Shown here: piece after piece, positions 16,945 to 25,389 of the stretch
Layout: every line of letters starts with the position of its first letter
Numbering within the stretch: the stretch's first letter is position 1
DNA from: Paenibacillus daejeonensis DSM 15491
GTDB taxonomy: Bacteria > Bacillota > Bacilli > Paenibacillales > Paenibacillaceae
Direction: 5' to 3'
Assembly: GCF_000378385.1 (NCBI RefSeq)
Contig: NZ_KB899661.1
Coordinates: 493,474-557,473 of the forward strand
DNA: 64,000 bases
Made by a program: the position numbers and the translations under genes
Notes under the pieces: generated by a model
What the model saw: only the letters and a program-made list of their open reading frames with translations
The model's database searches: none
Told to the model about the DNA's origin: nothing

Positions 16945-19900
16945 TTACTTGACCTTTTGCGCCAGCATGTTCAGGATTATCGTTACAGCCTCTGCTCTTG
17001 TCGCATGGTCTCCCGGAGCGAAGCGGCTCGCTCCCTTGCCTTCGATGATACCCAGCTTGTGCATGGCCGCCACTGCGCCTGTTGCCCAGGCCGGAATATC
17101 CTTGTCATCCGTGAAGCTGGTTGCCGTCGTCGCTTGCGCGGACTGTCCCAGCGCATTCGAGATTAATACCGCCATCTCGGCACGTGTAATGTGGGCATTC
17201 GGACGGAAGGTGCCGTCTTCATATCCACGAATGATGCCAGCTTGCGCGGCTTGCGCTACTGCCTTCTGCGCCCAGACGCCGATCTGCTCCTTGTCGGCGA
17301 ATGTAAGCGCGGTGCCGTCTTGTTCCGGCTTCAACGCATTCATCAGCATGACCGCGAACTCCGCACGCGTTACCGTTGCGTTCGGCTTGAACGTGCCGTC
17401 CGGATAACCGCTGACGATGTGCAGGCTTACCGCTTGCTTCATATTCATCTCTGCCCAGTGTCCCGAGATATCGCTGAGTCGAATGCTTGGCGTCTCGGGC
17501 TCCGTTACATCTACTTCTTCGCCTACGGCGAAAACCGCAAATTTCGCAAAGTAATCCACCGATACAACAATCGTATTGCCACTCACCACGCCTCCGAGCT
17601 CTACCCACGTCTTCTCGACTTCATTATAGAAGAAGACAGAAGGAGTCTGACCATCCTTCAGGCTGTCCGGATCGAAGGTAAAGGTAAGCGTAACGTCCTT
17701 ATTGAAGTTTTCCGTGACGTTTTTCAGAATTTCATAGATTGGGGTGACCAATACATCTTGGCTGGTGAGCAGCTTCTCTGTATCCGCCGCGACTTCCATC
17801 GTGATCTTCAGTTCTTGGCGGGCAGCGCCGGCAGGAACGACAATCTTGACCTTCCCGTCCAAGCTGACCTCGCCCGACTTGCCGACGGGAAGCGTCAGCT
17901 TGCCATTCGACGAGGTGACTTTGTCGCTGGAAGGCGTCCATCCGCTAGAAGTCGTCGATCCATTGCCCGGTATATTCACGACTTTCCACTTCGCATACAA
18001 CGTTACATTCGCCGTTCCCATCGTGAACGTATCGCCTGCGGCATAATTCGTTCCGTTGCCGTCAGCCTGCGTGTTCCAGCCCGCGAACGTGTAGCCGGAC
18101 TTCGACAGGTTCCCCGTGTTGCCATGTACAGTTGCCGTTGCGCCCTGCGAGTAGGAGCCGCTATCCGCAGGCACGCTGCCGCTGTCGCTGCCATTCCCGT
18201 CGTACTTCACGAACTTGTGGATCGTCCGCAGATACGGATATCCGTTGTTGCGCGATGCGTCGATCCCCCAGATGCCCGCGAAGTCCCAGCTCGGATCTGC
18301 ATAGGTGCTTGGCATCTTCATCTCCTGAGTCGATTTGCCTTCGCCTTTGTCTGTATCCGATTGACGAGTGGTCTCCATATCATAGAAGCTGTGGCTGATC
18401 GTTCCGTAATTTTCGGCTACCAAGCCCCCAACATCGAAGTTTCCTGTTACGCTGCCTGCGGCATAGCTGTTGAAGATGGTTCCTCCATCGTTCTCACCTG
18501 TCAAGCCGCCTACTAGCGATTCTCCCGTTATACTTCCCTTGGTATAGCTATTGCCGATCGTTCCATCGTTTCGGCCTGTCAGGCCGCCAACTACCTCACT
18601 TCCTGTTACACTTCCCGTGGTATAGCTATTGCTGATCGTTCCATCGTTTCGGCCTGTCAGACCGCCAACTAGCGCTGTTCCCGTTACACTTCCTGCGACA
18701 TAGCTATTGTCGATCGTGCCCTCATTTCTGGCTACCAGCCCCCCTGTATAATAACCTTCCCCTATTACGCTTCCCGTGGAGTAGCTGTTATCGATTGCTC
18801 CGTTATTCATACCTGCCAGAGCACCAACAGAGAAGTAACCCTTGACATATACATCTTCCAGCTTCATACCGGTCACCCGGGCATGCTGCCCTAGGGAACC
18901 AAAGAGCCCCAAGAAATTATCGGATCCATTAATCAAGAGGCTTGTGACCTTGTGTCCGTTGCCATCCATGTGACCCTGGAATGGATGATCAAGGTTCCCA
19001 ATGGGCGTCCAGCCTTCTCCAGTCTGGTATTCGCTCAGATCAATATCTGCCGTAAGCTTGAAATACAAGCCGGTGTCCAGATAGCTTCTGACCCTATCTA
19101 ATTGTTTAGGGGTTGCAATCTGATAAGGATCGCTCTCTATTCCCGTTCCGCTAAACACAGACCCTGCCGGTACAGCTGTCCACTTCGCATACAAGGTTAC
19201 ATTCGCCGTTCCCATCATGAATGTATCGCCTGCGGCATAGTTCGTACCGTTGCCGTCGGCCTGCGTGTTCCAGCCCGCGAACGTGTAGCCCGTCTTGCCG
19301 AAAGGCTCTTCAGGACGAAGTACGTTGACCGTTTCTCCCAGCCAGTAGAGGGTGCTGTCCGTCGGTACCATTCCGCTGTCGCTGCCATTCCCGTCGTACG
19401 ATACAATCTTTTGGATCGCTCCCAGATAAGGGTATCCATGATTAAGCGAGGCGTCGATCCCCCAGATGCTCGTAAAGTCCCAACCTGCATCCGTATAGGT
19501 GCCTTCCGTCTTCATTTCACTAGTCGATTTTCCGTCGCCTTTGCCCGTATCCGATTGGTTGGATGTATCCAAGTCATAGAAGCTTTGGCCGACGGTGCTC
19601 TGATTCAGACCGATCAAGCCGCCTACATCCTCTTCTCCTGATACCCTCCCCGTGGCGTAGCTATAGGTAACCGTTCCTGCATTTATGCCCACCAAACCGC
19701 CTACCATACTGCCTCCTGTTACGCTTCCCGTGGTATAACTGTTGCTAATCCCACCCCCCCAATTTTCGCCTACCAAGCCGCCAATACGAGCATTGCTTCC
19801 TGTTACGCTTCCCGTGTTATAGCTGCTGTCAATTGATCCTGCATTGTATCCAATCAGTCCGCCTACTAAGCTGCCTCCTGTTACGTTTCCCGTGGTATAG

Positions 19901-20916
19901 CTGTTATTAATCGCTCCCTCATTGTATCCAATTAGTCCGCCTGCACTCTCGTCTCCTGTTATAGTTCCCGCGACGGAACTGTCGCTGATCGTTCCTCCGT
20001 TGTAACCTGCCAAGCCGCCAACAGCGAAGCCCCCCTTAATATCCACATCTTCCAGTTTCATATTTGTAATGTCGGAATTATATATAACACCAAATAACCC
20101 CAAGTAATAATCTGTTGGTCGATTTATCGAGAGATTGGTGATCTTGTATCCGTTGCCGTCCATGCTGCCCTCGAAATAACGATTCGTATCCCCAATCGGC
20201 GTCCAACCTGCTCCCGACTGATAATCGCTCAAGTCAATATCAGCCGTTAATTGGAAGTATACACCTTCTCCGAAATAGTTTCTGACCATGTCGAGTTGGC
20301 CGGGTGTCGCCACTTGATAAGGATCGCTCTCCACACCCGTTCCGTCATACACAGACTCAACCGGCAACCCCGTCGGTATCCACTCCGCATACAACCTTAC
20401 CATTGCCGTCCTTATAGAGAAGATTTCGCCTACATCATAATGAGTCCCCGTTCCATCCGCTTTCGTATTCCAGCCATCGAAGGTATAGCCTGCTCTCGTC
20501 CGCTCCTCGATGTCCAGAACCGTAACCGGATCTCCCACTTCATAGGTATGACTGTCGATCGGATCGTTCCCGTACACCAGACCATTCCTGTCGTACTGCA
20601 CGCCCCCTTGAGCCACGTAACATGCTTTCGGTGTACTATAAGCGGGATCAGTACCGATAGAAATGACTTCACACCAAACGCCTTCGGTACGAGTAACAGA
20701 AGCATAGGATCCATTCGCGCCGAAATACACGTCTTGCGTCCCCGGGAAGGAGCATAATTTATTCTCATCCGCACACTTGAACATTTGGCTGATGTCCTTG
20801 GGAAGGTCAGCGGCTGATACCCGCAGAGGGAACGACATGGAGGACCACATCACCAATACCAAGAGTAGAATTAAAAAACCCTTTTTAAGAAACTTCTGAT
20901 TGTTACCTATAACCAT
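16945..20916 (-). CDS. SLH-domain surface protein with GLUG and InlB-type repeats
   Basis: 1323 residues. Signal peptide (FLILLLVLVMWSSMSFPLRVSA) at 15-36. Two long copies of one module follow, about 190-510 and 590-900: an opening YDGTGVESDPYQVATPGQLD type segment, a GWTPIGD beta-helix entry, five or six GLUG repeats (GGLVGENWGG, GGLIGYNAGS and variants), and a closing FYDLDTSNQSDTGKGDGKS / WGIDAS segment. InlB-type repeats (GYTFAGWNTQADGNGTNY) separate the modules. A ZU5-like beta domain lies at about 975-1115, and three SLH modules at about 1140-1320 anchor it to wall polymer. The near-identical internal repeats point to recent expansion. Probable adhesin or structural surface protein; ligand unknown. 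Confidence 0.88.
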   Translation of the reverse strand: MVIGNNQKFLKKGFLILLLVLVMWSSMSFPLRVSAADLPKDISQMFKCADENKLCSFPGTQDVYFGANGSYASVTRTEGVWCEVISIGTDPAYSTPKACYVAQGGVQYDRNGLVYGNDPIDSHTYEVGDPVTVLDIEERTRAGYTFDGWNTKADGTGTHYDVGEIFSIRTAMVRLYAEWIPTGLPVESVYDGTGVESDPYQVATPGQLDMVRNYFGEGVYFQLTADIDLSDYQSGAGWTPIGDTNRYFEGSMDGNGYKITNLSINRPTDYYLGLFGVIYNSDITNMKLEDVDIKGGFAVGGLAGYNGGTISDSSVAGTITGDESAGGLIGYNEGAINNSYTTGNVTGGSLVGGLIGYNAGSIDSSYNTGSVTGSNARIGGLVGENWGGGISNSYTTGSVTGGSMVGGLVGINAGTVTYSYATGRVSGEEDVGGLIGLNQSTVGQSFYDLDTSNQSDTGKGDGKSTSEMKTEGTYTDAGWDFTSIWGIDASLNHGYPYLGAIQKIVSYDGNGSDSGMVPTDSTLYWLGETVNVLRPEEPFGKTGYTFAGWNTQADGNGTNYAAGDTFMMGTANVTLYAKWTAVPAGSVFSGTGIESDPYQIATPKQLDRVRSYLDTGLYFKLTADIDLSEYQTGEGWTPIGNLDHPFQGHMDGNGHKVTSLLINGSDNFLGLFGSLGQHARVTGMKLEDVYVKGYFSVGALAGMNNGAIDNSYSTGSVIGEGYYTGGLVARNEGTIDNSYVAGSVTGTALVGGLTGRNDGTISNSYTTGSVTGSEVVGGLTGRNDGTIGNSYTKGSITGESLVGGLTGENDGGTIFNSYAAGSVTGNFDVGGLVAENYGTISHSFYDMETTRQSDTDKGEGKSTQEMKMPSTYADPSWDFAGIWGIDASRNNGYPYLRTIHKFVKYDGNGSDSGSVPADSGSYSQGATATVHGNTGNLSKSGYTFAGWNTQADGNGTNYAAGDTFTMGTANVTLYAKWKVVNIPGNGSTTSSGWTPSSDKVTSSNGKLTLPVGKSGEVSLDGKVKIVVPAGAARQELKITMEVAADTEKLLTSQDVLVTPIYEILKNVTENFNKDVTLTFTFDPDSLKDGQTPSVFFYNEVEKTWVELGGVVSGNTIVVSVDYFAKFAVFAVGEEVDVTEPETPSIRLSDISGHWAEMNMKQAVSLHIVSGYPDGTFKPNATVTRAEFAVMLMNALKPEQDGTALTFADKEQIGVWAQKAVAQAAQAGIIRGYEDGTFRPNAHITRAEMAVLISNALGQSAQATTATSFTDDKDIPAWATGAVAAMHKLGIIEGKGASRFAPGDHATRAEAVTIILNMLAQKVK

Positions 20917-21081
20917 AAACCAGCCTCACTCCTCTTTTTCATTCTGATGCGTTTTCGCCAATTATCGACACTATGCCTTACTATAAGGCGATATTCGCAA
21001 AATAAACATCACCCATTCGGGTAGGATTCAGAGAAAGGTGAGGTGAACCTATGGAGCCTAGTGTCTATCCTTTTAATAGAA

Positions 21082-21131
21082 TTGACTATAGTCTAATTAG
21101 ACTATATAATACTTCTAGTCCAATTAGACTA
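21082..21131 (+). promoter_or_regulatory. SigA-type promoter with two PadR-type palindromic operators
   Basis: TTGACT at 21082-21087 and TATAAT at 21105-21110 are 17 bases apart, close to consensus. A perfect 20-base palindrome, TATAGTCTAATTAGACTATA (21087-21106), fills the spacer. A second, 15 of 16 matching (TAGTCCAATTAGACTA, 21116-21131), covers the expected transcription start. Centres are 27 bases apart. The operon encodes a PadR regulator, so autorepression is the natural reading. Confidence 0.85.
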
Positions 21132-21160
21132 TGGTTGTTGTATGAAGGAGTGAAGATGAA

Positions 21161-22003
21161 ATGATAAAATCATTTTTAATGTTAGGTCAGTCTAATATGG
21201 CAGGCCGTGGATTCCTGCATGAAGTCGAACCTATCTATCATGAAAAAATAAAAATGCTGCGGAATGGACAGTGGCAGATGATGACAGAGCCGATTAATTA
21301 TGACCGTCCGGTCTCCGGTATAAGCTTGGCGGCGTCGTTCGCCGATGCCTGGTCGAAAGCCAATCCTGATGAAGAAATTGGGTTGATTCCTTGTGCAGAA
21401 GGTGGCAGTTCCCTGAATGACTGGCATCCGGAAGGCATCCTTTTTCAGCATGCTTTGTCCGAAGCTCGCTTCGCTTTGCGGTCCAGTCAAATCTGCGGAA
21501 TCCTGTGGCACCAGGGTGAGAGCGACAGTTATCGTTCGCTACATGAAACGTATTACGAGAAATTAACCCTTATCATCGAGACCCTAAGAAACGAATTGAA
21601 TCTTGATGAGGTGCCGTTGATCATTGGCGGACTTGGTGATTTCCTTGGGAAGACCGGTTTTGGACAGAACGCGACCGAGTATCGACAGGTCAATGGACAA
21701 TTGCAGACATTCGCTAACAATCAGCCAAATTGTTATTTTGTAACAGCGGCGGAGTTGACCGCAAATCCTGATGGCATTCATGTAGACGCAGTTTCGCAAC
21801 GCAAATTCGGCTACCGCTATTTCGAAGCCTTTTCGAGAAAGTGCCATGTCCTGGAGCCTATCCCAGGGGAGGAGCAATCGCTGAAAGTGGAGCGAAATTA
21901 TTCGAAAACAGAACAGATTTACCTTCATAGCCTGGATTTGGCTTCAGGTAAACTCACGTACGCAGAATTCGAGGCGCAGATGGCGAAGGTGATGCAGCCG
22001 TGA
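21161..22003 (+). CDS. SGNH/SASA-family carbohydrate acetylesterase
   Basis: 280 residues, no signal peptide, so probably cytoplasmic. The nucleophile block FLMLGQSNMAGRG (about 5-17) and the conserved GILWHQGESDS (about 113-123) are the signature of sialate O-acetylesterase-like (SASA, CE6-type) enzymes; the C-terminal NPDGIHVDAVSQRKFG supplies the Asp/His pair. Such enzymes remove acetyl groups from sugars such as xylan or sialic acid side chains. GAAGGAG lies upstream. Its TGA overlaps the GTG of the PadR gene by four bases, so the two are translationally coupled under the promoter at 21082. Confidence 0.85.
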   Translation: MIKSFLMLGQSNMAGRGFLHEVEPIYHEKIKMLRNGQWQMMTEPINYDRPVSGISLAASFADAWSKANPDEEIGLIPCAEGGSSLNDWHPEGILFQHALSEARFALRSSQICGILWHQGESDSYRSLHETYYEKLTLIIETLRNELNLDEVPLIIGGLGDFLGKTGFGQNATEYRQVNGQLQTFANNQPNCYFVTAAELTANPDGIHVDAVSQRKFGYRYFEAFSRKCHVLEPIPGEEQSLKVERNYSKTEQIYLHSLDLASGKLTYAEFEAQMAKVMQP

Positions 22004-22548
22004 TCCCCTTACTGATCCTTGGCTTACTTATCCAAAACCCCGGCGCTCACGGCTATGAACTATTGGCCTTCATGGAAAAACGCCATTACAAATACATTGT
22101 CAACTTCACGAAAGGCTCCTTTTATTACAATCTGCAGCAACTTGAAGAAAAAGGTTGGATTGAACAGATTCCGCAGCATCCTTCAACCAGTGGGCGCGAC
22201 ATTCGGAATTTTAAAATCACCGAATCGGGGATGGCTGAATTCGAAAAATTAATGGTCGAGTATGGTACCAAATCGGAATATGTGAACCTGCAATTTTATG
22301 GGGCACTGCTCTTTGCCGATGAATACGACAAAAACAAATTGCTGCAACTGATCCAGTCGCAACTAGACCAGACTAAAACCCGAATCGCCCTCCTGGATGA
22401 GTACCTGTCCAACACACAGGAACTTCCCGGTACAATCGATTACTACCGCCGCATGAACGAAAATTCCCGTTCCCATCACTTGGTTAATCTAGCATGGTTT
22501 GAACAATTGAAAGCAGACATAGAGGGCTCTGTTGCAGGAGGTATCTAG
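22000..22548 (+). CDS. PadR-family transcriptional regulator
   Basis: 182 residues from a GTG that overlaps the esterase stop (GTGA). The N-terminal winged helix is typical PadR: ILGLLIQNPGAHGYELLAFM, then FTKGSFYYNLQQLEEKGWIEQ. The C-terminal half is helical (Vir_C/PadR C-terminal dimerisation type). PadR proteins repress as dimers on palindromes and release on binding small aromatic or drug-like ligands. Two matching palindromes stand in the operon promoter, which argues for autorepression. The inducer is unknown. Confidence 0.88.
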   Translation: MIPLLILGLLIQNPGAHGYELLAFMEKRHYKYIVNFTKGSFYYNLQQLEEKGWIEQIPQHPSTSGRDIRNFKITESGMAEFEKLMVEYGTKSEYVNLQFYGALLFADEYDKNKLLQLIQSQLDQTKTRIALLDEYLSNTQELPGTIDYYRRMNENSRSHHLVNLAWFEQLKADIEGSVAGGI

Positions 22549-22587
22549 ACTGAGAATTATCAAAACAGAGCCGGCATTGTCCTTGGG

Positions 22588-22980
22588 TTATGACGTATGG
22601 GCGACAGCGCTTATTTCAATGAGTTGCTCAGGAAACGCTAGCTCTGACACGCCAATGAGGCTGCCGGCAGGACGGTGCTCCCCCATATATTCTCTAAACA
22701 ACCGGATGCAAGGCTCAAAATACCCCTTCACGTCTGTCAGGTACACCTCTACATACGCAAGGTTTGATTTGGTGACGCCGAACCCCGCAAGTACACGATC
22801 TAGGTTCTCAAGCGTCTGCCTGGTCTGCGCCTCAATGTCCCCTGCACCAACGAATGTGCTCTCCATATCGTGGGAAAACTGACCTGAGACATAGATCATG
22901 CCGTTAAATGAATACCCCTGGGATATGCCGCTCGCTTCCTCCCATGCCACACCGTGATTAAACGTTCGTGCTATTTTCAT
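22588..22980 (-). CDS. RidA/YjgF family protein
   Basis: 130 residues from the ATG at 22980, with AAAGGAG seven bases upstream. Family text: YSFNGMIYVSGQFSHD, QTRQTLENLDRVLAGFGVTKSNLAYVEVYLTD and the closing RPAGSLIGVSELAFPEQLIEISAVA. RidA proteins form trimers that hydrolyse reactive enamine/imine intermediates; the catalytic arginine of canonical RidA is not found in the usual RxA setting here, so this may be an Rid2-7 type with another activity. Divergent from an HxlR regulator, its likely controller. A broken second copy lies at 10811-10965. Confidence 0.85.
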   Translation of the reverse strand: MKIARTFNHGVAWEEASGISQGYSFNGMIYVSGQFSHDMESTFVGAGDIEAQTRQTLENLDRVLAGFGVTKSNLAYVEVYLTDVKGYFEPCIRLFREYMGEHRPAGSLIGVSELAFPEQLIEISAVAHTS

Positions 22981-23037
22981 TTGTGTTCTCCTTTCGTTCG
23001 AAGTATGGTTAGTATAAGATGAAGGCAATCAAAAAAA

Positions 23038-23064
23038 TAGTACGCACTTTTAGGATAGGTACTA
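23038..23064. promoter_or_regulatory. Possible HxlR operator between ridA-like gene and regulator
   Basis: TAGTAC and GTACTA are separated by 15 bases within the 104-base divergent gap. HxlR-family proteins usually bind paired half-sites in such gaps. Promoter boxes could not be fixed with confidence. Confidence 0.4.
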
Positions 23065-23084
23065 GCAGAAAGGATAGTGTCAGC

Positions 23085-23447
23085 ATGGGTATGTCTGAAT
23101 ATAGGGGCAAAGTGAAGCGTCTCCAAGACACTCCCTTTGGATATACACTGTCGGTCATTGGCGGCAAATGGAAGATGGTCATCATCTACCTGCTAGCGGA
23201 GAACGAGCCGGTTCGCTTTAACGATCTGAAGAGGCAAATCGGGGCGATCACGTACAAGACATTGAGTTCACAGCTTAAGGAGCTGGAGCAGGATGGAATG
23301 GTGGATCGGAAAGAATACCCCCAAGTCCCTCCAAAGGTTGAGTACCGCCTTACAGACAAAGCGAAAACCCTGCTCCCCATTCTTGAGGGGCTATGTGAGT
23401 GGGGAGCCGTCCACCGTTCCCCCAATATCGATGAGGAAGACAGATGA
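23085..23447 (+). CDS. HxlR-family transcriptional regulator
   Basis: 120 residues from the ATG at 23085 (AAAGG 11 bases upstream; a GTG at 23079 is an alternative). The winged helix fits HxlR: CGGKWK-type text VIGGKWKMVIIYLLAENEPVRF, then ITYKTLSSQLKELEQDGMVDRKEY and VEYRLTDKAKTLLPIL. The usual cysteine before GGKW is replaced by Ile, so this is not a cysteine-sensing (HypR/YodB-like) member by that residue. Transcribed away from the RidA gene, suggesting control of it. Confidence 0.85.
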   Translation: MGMSEYRGKVKRLQDTPFGYTLSVIGGKWKMVIIYLLAENEPVRFNDLKRQIGAITYKTLSSQLKELEQDGMVDRKEYPQVPPKVEYRLTDKAKTLLPILEGLCEWGAVHRSPNIDEEDR

Positions 23448-23470
23448 CAAGCAACTCTTCTAGATGGATA

Positions 23471-23510
23471 AGAAACGCGCCAAACCACTTATGGTTCTAG
23501 CGCGTTTTGT
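23471..23510 (+). terminator. Terminator of the HxlR gene
   Basis: AAACGCGC pairs with GCGCGTTT, with inner AACCA/TGGTT pairing, and is followed by TTTGTTAATTTT. It lies 25 bases after the regulator stop and just before the stop of the convergent kinase. Confidence 0.75.
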
Positions 23511-23515
23511 TAATT

Positions 23516-25132
23516 TTATTCGAAGACTTTAGAGACCACAAAATGATCTACCGCTGCCTGCTCAATTGCCAGTCCTTCCGTGTAACGTCTCATAAACAAG
23601 GCAAAGCCCTGCACATCTGCACTATCTGGATCAACCTCTTGTCCTTCACCATTGTTGAATACTTTAGTGGCAAGGTAATCAGGCAACCCCTCGTCCTGCT
23701 CCTTATGAAGCATATAGGATGCCAGAATTGCCATGCCCCACGCGCCACCTTCCCCAGCTGTTGACCTGACCGACACAGGGACATTCAGTGCTGCGGCACA
23801 CATTTTTTGACCGACTAACGGCGTTTTGAACAATCCACCATGCGCCACAATACGGTCAATCTTTATCTGCTCCTTCTGTGTCAACGTATCCATCCCGAGC
23901 CTTAGTGCAGCAAACGCGGTAAACAGTTGGACTCTCATAAAGTTAGCCAGATTGAAGTGGCTTTGTGGAGAACGAACGAATAGCGGACGGCCTTGTGCAA
24001 ACCCGGTAATGTTCTCACCTGAATAGTAGCCGTAGCTCAACAAGCCACCGCCATCCGCGTCTGCTTCCAGCGCTTTGTTGAACAGGACGCTGAATAACTC
24101 ATTCCGATCGATTTTCAACCCCAATGCTTCATAGCATTCACCGAACAAGCCGAGCCAAGCATTAATCTCGCTGGAGCAGTTGTTGGCTAGAACCATGGCG
24201 ACAGGGCAGCCATCAGGTGTAGTTACGATGTCAATGTCCGGATACACCGTGGATAAATCCTTCTCCAGTACAATCATGACAAACACCGACGTACCTGCGG
24301 AAATGTTCCCGGTACGCTTTTTGACGCTATTCGTAGCGACCATGCCCGTTCCGGCATCTCCCTCTGGAGGACATAGCGGAATACCTGCTTGCAGGTTACC
24401 TGATGGATCTAATAATCGAGCACCAGCTTCATGGAGATAGCCAACATGATTACCTGCAGGATAAAATTTAGGTAAAATATCTTTAAGACTCCACGGGTAG
24501 TCTTTATCGGCAATTAAATCAGCAAACTGCTTCAACATCGTTTCATTATATTGCTGTGCAGACTCATCGATTGGGAAAATACCCGAGGCATCCCCGATAC
24601 CCAGAACCTTGTTGCCAGTCAACAGCCAGTGAATATAACCCGACAAAGTCGTCATATAATCGATGTGATGGACATGTTCTTCATCGTTCAAAATCGCTTG
24701 ATACAAATGTGCGATACTCCAGCGTTGAGGAATTTTGAATTGGAATTTCTCGGTTAGCTCCAATGCGGCTGTACCCGTTGTGGCATTACGCCATGTTCGA
24801 AACGGAACCAGCAGCTCCCCTGCTTGATCAAGTACAATATAGCCCTGCATCATGGCAGAACATCCAATGGATCCGATTGTTTGCAGGGTTACGCCATAAT
24901 GATTCTCAACCTCTTGCTTTAATTGATGATAGGTTTCTTGCAGCCCGTTTATAATTTCATTCAGATGGTACGTCCAATAACCATCAATCAATTGATTTTC
25001 CCATTCATAGCTACTGGAACAGATGGTTTCACAATTGTGATTCATCAGCACAGCCTTGATGCGTGTAGAACCAAATTCGATACCAAGCGAGGTTTCTCCC
25101 CTGATTATCGCTTGTTTCATATTTTGATCCAT
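23516..25132 (-). CDS. FGGY-family carbohydrate kinase, probably xylulokinase
   Basis: 538 residues from the ATG at 25132 (GGAGG 12 bases upstream). N-terminal phosphate loop SLGIEFGSTRIKAVLM, then the sugar-side motif GCSAMMQGYIVLD, a middle DASGIFPID, and the C-terminal ATPase text GGLFKTPLVGQKMCAAALNVPV and AGEGGAWGMAILASY. FGGY kinases phosphorylate pentuloses, glycerol and similar sugars; sequence alone does not fix which. The upstream region holds a XylR-type operator and a cre-like site, which favours D-xylulose. It is a single gene here; no xylA or xylose transporter is in view, so the ribulokinase/other-pentulose option stays open. Confidence 0.75.
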   Translation of the reverse strand: MDQNMKQAIIRGETSLGIEFGSTRIKAVLMNHNCETICSSSYEWENQLIDGYWTYHLNEIINGLQETYHQLKQEVENHYGVTLQTIGSIGCSAMMQGYIVLDQAGELLVPFRTWRNATTGTAALELTEKFQFKIPQRWSIAHLYQAILNDEEHVHHIDYMTTLSGYIHWLLTGNKVLGIGDASGIFPIDESAQQYNETMLKQFADLIADKDYPWSLKDILPKFYPAGNHVGYLHEAGARLLDPSGNLQAGIPLCPPEGDAGTGMVATNSVKKRTGNISAGTSVFVMIVLEKDLSTVYPDIDIVTTPDGCPVAMVLANNCSSEINAWLGLFGECYEALGLKIDRNELFSVLFNKALEADADGGGLLSYGYYSGENITGFAQGRPLFVRSPQSHFNLANFMRVQLFTAFAALRLGMDTLTQKEQIKIDRIVAHGGLFKTPLVGQKMCAAALNVPVSVRSTAGEGGAWGMAILASYMLHKEQDEGLPDYLATKVFNNGEGQEVDPDSADVQGFALFMRRYTEGLAIEQAAVDHFVVSKVFE

Positions 25133-25201
25133 GACGGCATTGCTCCTCCCTCCATTTGAAGATAGAACCGGGTATAACACTAGGGTCTCGAGTTGTGTTA
25201 A

Positions 25202-25262
25202 TGTAAACGTTTACCAATATAATAGCAGTTGAAACTTAGTTTGTCTAGTAAACAAACTAAGT
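25202..25262 (-). promoter_or_regulatory. Promoter with XylR-type operator and cre-like palindrome
   Basis: On the minus strand, TAGACA (25247-25242) and TATTAT (25224-25219) are 17 bases apart. ACTTAGTTTGT and ACAAACTAAGT (25234-25262, seven bases between) match the known Bacillus xyl operator form TTAGTTTGT...ACAAACTAA and cover the -35 box. TGTAAACGTTTACC (25202-25215) fits the catabolite-repression cre consensus at 13 of 14 places and lies just after the expected start of transcription. Confidence 0.8.
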
Positions 25263-25317
25263 GGATAAACCACCATTGCTTCCACTATTCCCATGGTTCA
25301 ACTCGCTGTCTGTAACG

Positions 25318-25360
25318 AACAAGTTTAAGGCCATCCTAAGCGGATGGCCTTAAACTTGTT
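25318..25360 (-). terminator. Terminator of the SDR gene
   Basis: A perfect 19-bp stem (AACAAGTTTAAGGCCATCC and its complement) around the loop TAAGC, 30 bases after the SDR stop at 25390. The base of the stem itself is T-rich on the minus strand. Confidence 0.8.
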
Positions 25361-25389
25361 ACCTATACACACTACTAGGCCCACCTATC

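Noticed and set aside
17191..18516. 441-codon plus-strand frame opposite the GLUG/SLH gene
   Set aside because: Its repetitive Arg-rich product is a shadow of the repeated module on the other strand.
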